Source of the DNA: Verrucomicrobiota bacterium
Lineage (GTDB): Bacteria > Verrucomicrobiota > Verrucomicrobiia > Limisphaerales > UBA8199
Length of the DNA: 60,737 nucleotides
Assembly (NCBI GenBank): GCA_012517205.1
Contig: JAAYVL010000134.1
Coordinates: 1 to 60,737, forward strand
Reading direction: 5' to 3'
Every line of letters starts with the position of its first letter. Within the stretch, counting starts at the first letter, position 1. A program made the translations under genes and the position numbers. Below are positions 57,507 through 60,737 of the stretch, piece after piece. The notes under the pieces were generated by a model that was not told the origin of the DNA, searched no databases, and saw nothing but the letters and a program-made list of their open reading frames with translations.

Positions 57507-59045
57507 ATGAAAGCGGAGTATTCAATTTGGTTTAGTGCATCCTTTAAAGTTCATCCCCGGCCCCGGCGGCAAAATCTTGTCCGGCCGCGGCCCCGAGCCG
57601 CGCTGCCGGCTCTGGCCATCCTTCTCACGCTCCTCGCCTTTGGCGGGGGCCAGCCGCTGCTGGCCCAGGCGGCTGACAGCGTGGCAGAACTGAAGCAACA
57701 ACTGCGGCAACTGCAGGAAAACTTCGAGCGCATGCAGCGCGAGCAGCGCGCGCAAATCGAGGCGCTGACCCGCAGGCTTGATCACCTGGCAAAGCAGGCG
57801 GCCGCCGCAGGCAACGCACAACACCCCGAGCATGCACCGGTTGCCGCCCCGCAGGAAAGCCCCCCCGGCGTCCCGGCCTCGCCGGAAGCATCCACGCCCC
57901 CGGCCGCCTGGTCGCCCGCGCACCCGCTGACCCTCGCCCGCACCGATTCGGCCCACTTGGACATCAGCTTCGACGTGCTGGCAAACTTCGGCGGTTCAAC
58001 CGCTTCCAGGCCCGCCGACTGCCTCCAACTGGGACATCACGACCCCAACCAGCGCGGCTTTTCGCTGTCCGCTGCCGACATCGCCTTTGACGGGGTGGTG
58101 GACCCTTACTTCGAGGGCTTCGCCAACATTTGCCTGAGCCTCGACGGTGAAAATGAAACCCACGTTGACCTGGAAGAAGCCTATCTGCAAACCATCTCCT
58201 TGCCGGCCGGGCTGCAAGCCAAAGCGGGCCAATTCTACGCCGGTTTTGGCCGCCAAAACCCGCAACATGCGCACGAATGGGCATTTGTGGACAGCCCGGT
58301 CATCCTGACGCGCGCTTTCGGCCCGGAAGGGTTGCGCAACGTCGGCGCCCAGGTTTCCTGGTCCGCGCCCACGCCCTTTTTCACCGAGGCGATGCTGGGC
58401 GTCTTCAATCCGCAGGGGGAAACCGCCTTCAGCTTCCGCAACCCTGAGGATCCCCATGGCCGCGCGTCCCTCAAACAAAACCTGCGCGGCCCGGGCGATC
58501 TGCTATACGTCCCTCGGTTGGCGTCGTCATTCGATCTCACGGAACAGCAGACGCTGGCGGCCGGGCTCTCCGCCGCTTTTGGGCCCAATGCGACCGGCGC
58601 CGGCCTCCGCACGCAAATCTACGGCCTGGACCTCTATTGGAAATGGAAGGCCGCCGGGGCCCCGGCGGGCTTTCCCTTTGTCTCCTGGCAGACGGAAGCG
58701 CTCTACCAACGCTACGCGGCCGGCGCCGACCCCGCCCCGGCTCTCCCCGCCGAGACGCTGCATGATTGGGGCTTTTACTCACAGGTGCTGTGGGGCTTCA
58801 AACCGCGCTGGGTTGCAGGCTTGCGCGGCGAATACGCCACGGGCAACCGCGGCGCCGGGGATTCCCAGGACGTTTTCCGGGGTGAACGCACGCGCCTCTC
58901 GCCGGGCCTGACCTTCTATTCCAGCGAGTTTTCCAAAATCCGGCTGCAGTATAACTATGACCGGGGAAACTTATTCGGCACCGAACACTCCGTCTGGCTG
59001 CAAGTCGAGTTTTTGCTCGGGGCGCACGGGGCGCACAAGTTCTGA
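57507..59045 (+). CDS. Outer-membrane beta-barrel protein with N-terminal coiled coil
   Basis: 512 residues from the ATG at 57507; an ATG at 57465 preceded by GGAAG is a fair alternative. A signal sequence (ALPALAILLTLLAFGGGQPLLAQA) is followed by a coiled coil (SVAELKQQLRQLQENFERMQ), a Pro/Ala linker, and from about residue 145 a porin-like barrel with alternating strands (LDISFDVLANFGGS, FSLSAADIAFDGVVDPYFEGF, KAGQFYAGFGRQNPQHAHEWAFVDSP, IRLQYNYDRGNLFG, VWLQVEFLL). Similar barrels elsewhere lie near zinc or manganese uptake genes, from memory. With the upstream His-rich protein, metal passage through the outer membrane is a reasonable guess. It lacks a TonB box. Confidence 0.8.
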   Translation: MKAEYSIWFSASFKVHPRPRRQNLVRPRPRAALPALAILLTLLAFGGGQPLLAQAADSVAELKQQLRQLQENFERMQREQRAQIEALTRRLDHLAKQAAAAGNAQHPEHAPVAAPQESPPGVPASPEASTPPAAWSPAHPLTLARTDSAHLDISFDVLANFGGSTASRPADCLQLGHHDPNQRGFSLSAADIAFDGVVDPYFEGFANICLSLDGENETHVDLEEAYLQTISLPAGLQAKAGQFYAGFGRQNPQHAHEWAFVDSPVILTRAFGPEGLRNVGAQVSWSAPTPFFTEAMLGVFNPQGETAFSFRNPEDPHGRASLKQNLRGPGDLLYVPRLASSFDLTEQQTLAAGLSAAFGPNATGAGLRTQIYGLDLYWKWKAAGAPAGFPFVSWQTEALYQRYAAGADPAPALPAETLHDWGFYSQVLWGFKPRWVAGLRGEYATGNRGAGDSQDVFRGERTRLSPGLTFYSSEFSKIRLQYNYDRGNLFGTEHSVWLQVEFLLGAHGAHKF

Positions 59046-59373
59046 AGGCAACCGGCCCTTGCCCAAACCCTGCCGCCCTTCCGGAAGTGTCTAATCGGGA
59101 AAAAGCCTTCAGCAGGGGATGGTAATTTAGAAAGTAGCCCCGGGCAGCCCTCCTCGAATAAAGTTCCAGTGGAACCTGGGCGGGCCTGACCGCCCAAACC
59201 ATGCCCCCGGCAAAGCCTTGGTTTAGCGAGTCCAAGGGCATGATTGTGAATCTCGAGCTTTCCACCGGTAAAATCAAGGGTTTAGGCACAAAGAGGGGAA
59301 AAATCGAGGCAAAACCTCAATCTTGCCGACTTCAACGCACCAGAGGCGTTCCCTGGTTCTGCCCTGCTCTCAG

Positions 59374-59472
59374 GCCGTGTACAAGGGGTGTACAAGGGAT
59401 GCTCACCGGGAGTTCGTAGGATTTTAGCTGGTACACCCGATGGGCATCCCTTGTACACCCCTTGTACACGGC
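59374..59472. repeat. 99-bp palindromic element, copy C
   Basis: Arms as in copies A and B, loop containing GGATTTTAGCT followed by GGTACACCC. Complementarity continues outward (CCCTGCTCT / AGAGCAGGG), giving a larger inverted repeat at about 59362-59484. The flank after it (AGCAGGGTAAATGCAAGG) resembles the flank of copy B, so the mobile unit may be longer than 99 bp. Confidence 0.9.
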
Positions 59473-59604
59473 GTAAGAGCAGGGTAAATGCAAGGTATTT
59501 GGGCAATGAATCCGGATGCCTGGAAAAGCCGAAACGAGGGGAAAGGACGGTAGGAGAATTGCTAAGCTATGTAAAAACAGCTAGTTATGACCCCAAGGCT
59601 GACT

Positions 59605-59740
59605 AAAAGCGGCTTTTCATGGGCGATTGGGCGCTCGGGGGCCTTTTGGCTTCGCGAAGGCCGTATCTGAAACGTTGCCGTTGTGCAGCCCAATCGTGCG
59701 CCATCGCTCCGATGGAGCCGAAGTGAGTCTGACAGGTCAG
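59605..59740. ncRNA. Possible structured RNA, run of nested hairpins
   Basis: AAAAGC/GCTTTT (59605-59617), an outer nine-base stem CGATTGGGC/GCCCAATCG (59624-59632 with 59688-59696) enclosing GGCCTT/AAGGCC (59640-59662), then GCTCC/GGAGC (59706-59718) and CTGAC/GTCAG (59729-59740). The density of perfect short stems in a gene-free stretch suggests structure, but I recognise no known RNA family, and the strand is unknown. Confidence 0.25.
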
Positions 59741-60014
59741 CGGATAGCCTCAACGAACCGTTTGGCTGGTGAATTCCACAGGTTGACCGCTGGCTTCTGA
59801 ATGCTTTTCGTCCTTGAACCCAGGAACTTGGGCGTTCTGAGGGGGCGAATTGGAGTTAAAATCTGAATCGTTTCGGCTTAGCTCAAGGTCTGCACCGAAC
59901 CGATGCGCATGGCTCGAAATCGGGCTGATTCCAGAAAGCCTCCGGGTGCTGCGGGAGCCACCCCACCTGTTCCCGGGCGCGTTGCGATGCTGAAATCAGG
60001 AGGTTGCCACCACT

Positions 60015-60737
60015 CTAACGGGAGGGCACCAGTTGCAGGCCGGCGATGAAGGCATCGGCAAAGGTGCGCCCGTGGGGGTCGGTGACCGGGTCACCGGGCC
60101 GGATGAGGATGGTCACCGCTTCGCCCGCCTGGACTTTGATTTTGGTGAAACGGACATACTGGATTCCCTCGACCCAGTTGCGTTGCCGAAAGCCGTCCCC
60201 TTTGCGGGTAGTCTGCTTGCGGCCATACTCGCGTCCTCCCACGCTTACGCTGTAATCCCCAAAGTAGCCGGGCGTCGCGCTGGTCCCGTAAAGATACAGT
60301 TGGTATTTGCCCGCCGGCACCTGGTGCAGAATTACCCTCGAATCTCCGCCCCGATTGCCGGTGGGATAATTGAAGTCCACCAGCATGGGCGACCGTTCGC
60401 TCCACGCATTGGACACGCCCCAAGCCCCGCCTAAATTAATCAGTTCCACCTCGATCGGGCTGGGATCGCCGGAGGCAAACCGCAAATCCACCGCCGTATG
60501 GTGATTGTTGCAACTGCGGGATACCACGTTCCAAAAATCGCCCGCTCGCCCGGTCGCCGCGGGCCCCACTTGCCGGGAAGGTTCACTGGGGCCAAAATCC
60601 ACGTTGAATGGCTGCGGCTTCATCTTCGCCAGTTCCGCACTGGACCAATGTTTCTTGCGCGGGGGCACCAGCGGGATATCCGCGGGGAAGGGGTGTGGCC
60701 ACGTTGCCGGCCCGGCGTTTCCCGGGCATGGGAGTCC
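60015..60737 (-). CDS. Secreted-type protein of unknown function, cut by the right edge
   Basis: The frame is open from the right edge to the stop at 60015, so the 5' end is outside the window; the GTG at 60668 is unlikely to be the true start because upstream codons continue without a stop. The visible 240 residues include FNVDFGPSEPSRQVGPAATGRAGDFWNVVSR, QVPAGKYQLYLYGTSATPGYFGDYSVSVGG, YVRFTKIKVQAGEAVTILIRPG and FADAFIAGLQLVP. This beta-rich module, with a sugar-binding-like fold, is frequent in large exported Verrucomicrobiota proteins. No catalytic motif is seen; function unknown. Confidence 0.65.
   Translation of the reverse strand, partial: GLPCPGNAGPATWPHPFPADIPLVPPRKKHWSSAELAKMKPQPFNVDFGPSEPSRQVGPAATGRAGDFWNVVSRSCNNHHTAVDLRFASGDPSPIEVELINLGGAWGVSNAWSERSPMLVDFNYPTGNRGGDSRVILHQVPAGKYQLYLYGTSATPGYFGDYSVSVGGREYGRKQTTRKGDGFRQRNWVEGIQYVRFTKIKVQAGEAVTILIRPGDPVTDPHGRTFADAFIAGLQLVPSR

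Larger units (their letters stand above)
59046..60014. other. Long convergent intergenic region with repeat and hairpins
   Basis: 969 bp without a credible gene between the barrel gene and the 3' end of the right-edge gene. It holds copy C of the 99-bp element and, at 59605-59740, a run of hairpins. The rest, 59741-60014, shows nothing I can assign. Confidence 0.5.

Noticed and set aside
18905-59472. 99-bp palindromes as rho-independent terminators
   Set aside because: No T-run follows either arm, sizes are far beyond a typical terminator, and sequence is conserved in the loop.
18905-59472. 99-bp palindromes as parts of a CRISPR array
   Set aside because: Copies are about 17-23 kb apart, not tandem, and there are no cas genes.
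59282-59606. Small frames across copy C of the repeat
   Set aside because: They are only translations of the palindrome arms and have no independent support.

Overview
The window looks like a chromosomal piece of a GC-rich (about 60-65% by eye) Gram-negative bacterium, most probably a Verrucomicrobiota member of the Pedosphaera/Limisphaerales type. The reasons are: lipid A and outer-membrane genes (lpxB, an outer-membrane barrel, an LpoB-type lipoprotein); many secreted or lipoprotein glycoside hydrolases without SusC/SusD; Tat-exported Gfo/Idh and TIM-barrel sugar enzymes; a DUF1080 protein; a SpoIID-domain protein in a Gram-negative setting; and long, high-GC shadow ORFs. This assignment is an inference. 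I see no rRNA, tRNA, CRISPR array, transposase or phage gene.

Layout. 1-420: 3' end of a cut-off CDS. 877-7175: sugar island with a PocR/AraC regulator, an EamA exporter, GH43 and GH106. 7264-9126: divergent ETF alpha/beta pair. 9781-12528: secreted M28 peptidase with Ig and golvesin-type modules. 12564-18692: housekeeping block (uppS, purA, thrH-like, plsY, a Gfo/Idh oxidoreductase and lpxB). 19202-25811: EF-hand-like exported protein, GH38 mannosidase, lipoprotein esterase, hexuronate-type MFS permease. 25946-30668: ArfB-like rescue factor, acyl-CoA ligase, TIM-barrel isomerase with a histone-like tail, DUF1080 protein, YbaK-type deacylase. 30930-36321: HEAGH membrane protein, DHODH-like protein, nifJ. 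36555-43868: RluA, PpiD-like foldase, GH88, SDR, class II aldolase, TauE. 43865-47995: GH9, SpoIID and a Tat-exported isomerase. 48132-52729: TMTC-like TPR membrane protein, then the LpoB/COG3014/YcfL lipoprotein triad. 53022-56910: Tat Gfo/Idh, accC, accB, aroQ. 57109-60737: His-rich exported protein, outer-membrane barrel, and a secreted protein cut by the right edge.

How they work together. The carbohydrate genes (GH43, GH106, GH38, GH88, GH9, esterase, MFS, SDR, class II aldolase, DUF1080, TIM-barrels, Gfo/Idh) suit a degrader of plant or algal polysaccharide rich in rhamnose, uronic acids and mannose. They are scattered in short operons between core genes, often coupled by ATGA or TAATG overlaps. 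PFOR with a DHODH-like partner, and the ETF pair, suggest anaerobic or flexible electron transfer.

The most unusual non-genic signal is a dispersed 99-bp palindromic element. Three near-identical copies (18905-19003, 41832-41930, 59374-59472) and one decayed copy (268-360) all lie in gene-poor gaps or at an ORF tail. Two of them are accompanied, about 100-115 bp away on the same relative side, by a shorter palindrome with half-site GAAGTGTCCAAT. I take this as a non-autonomous mobile or REP-like family.
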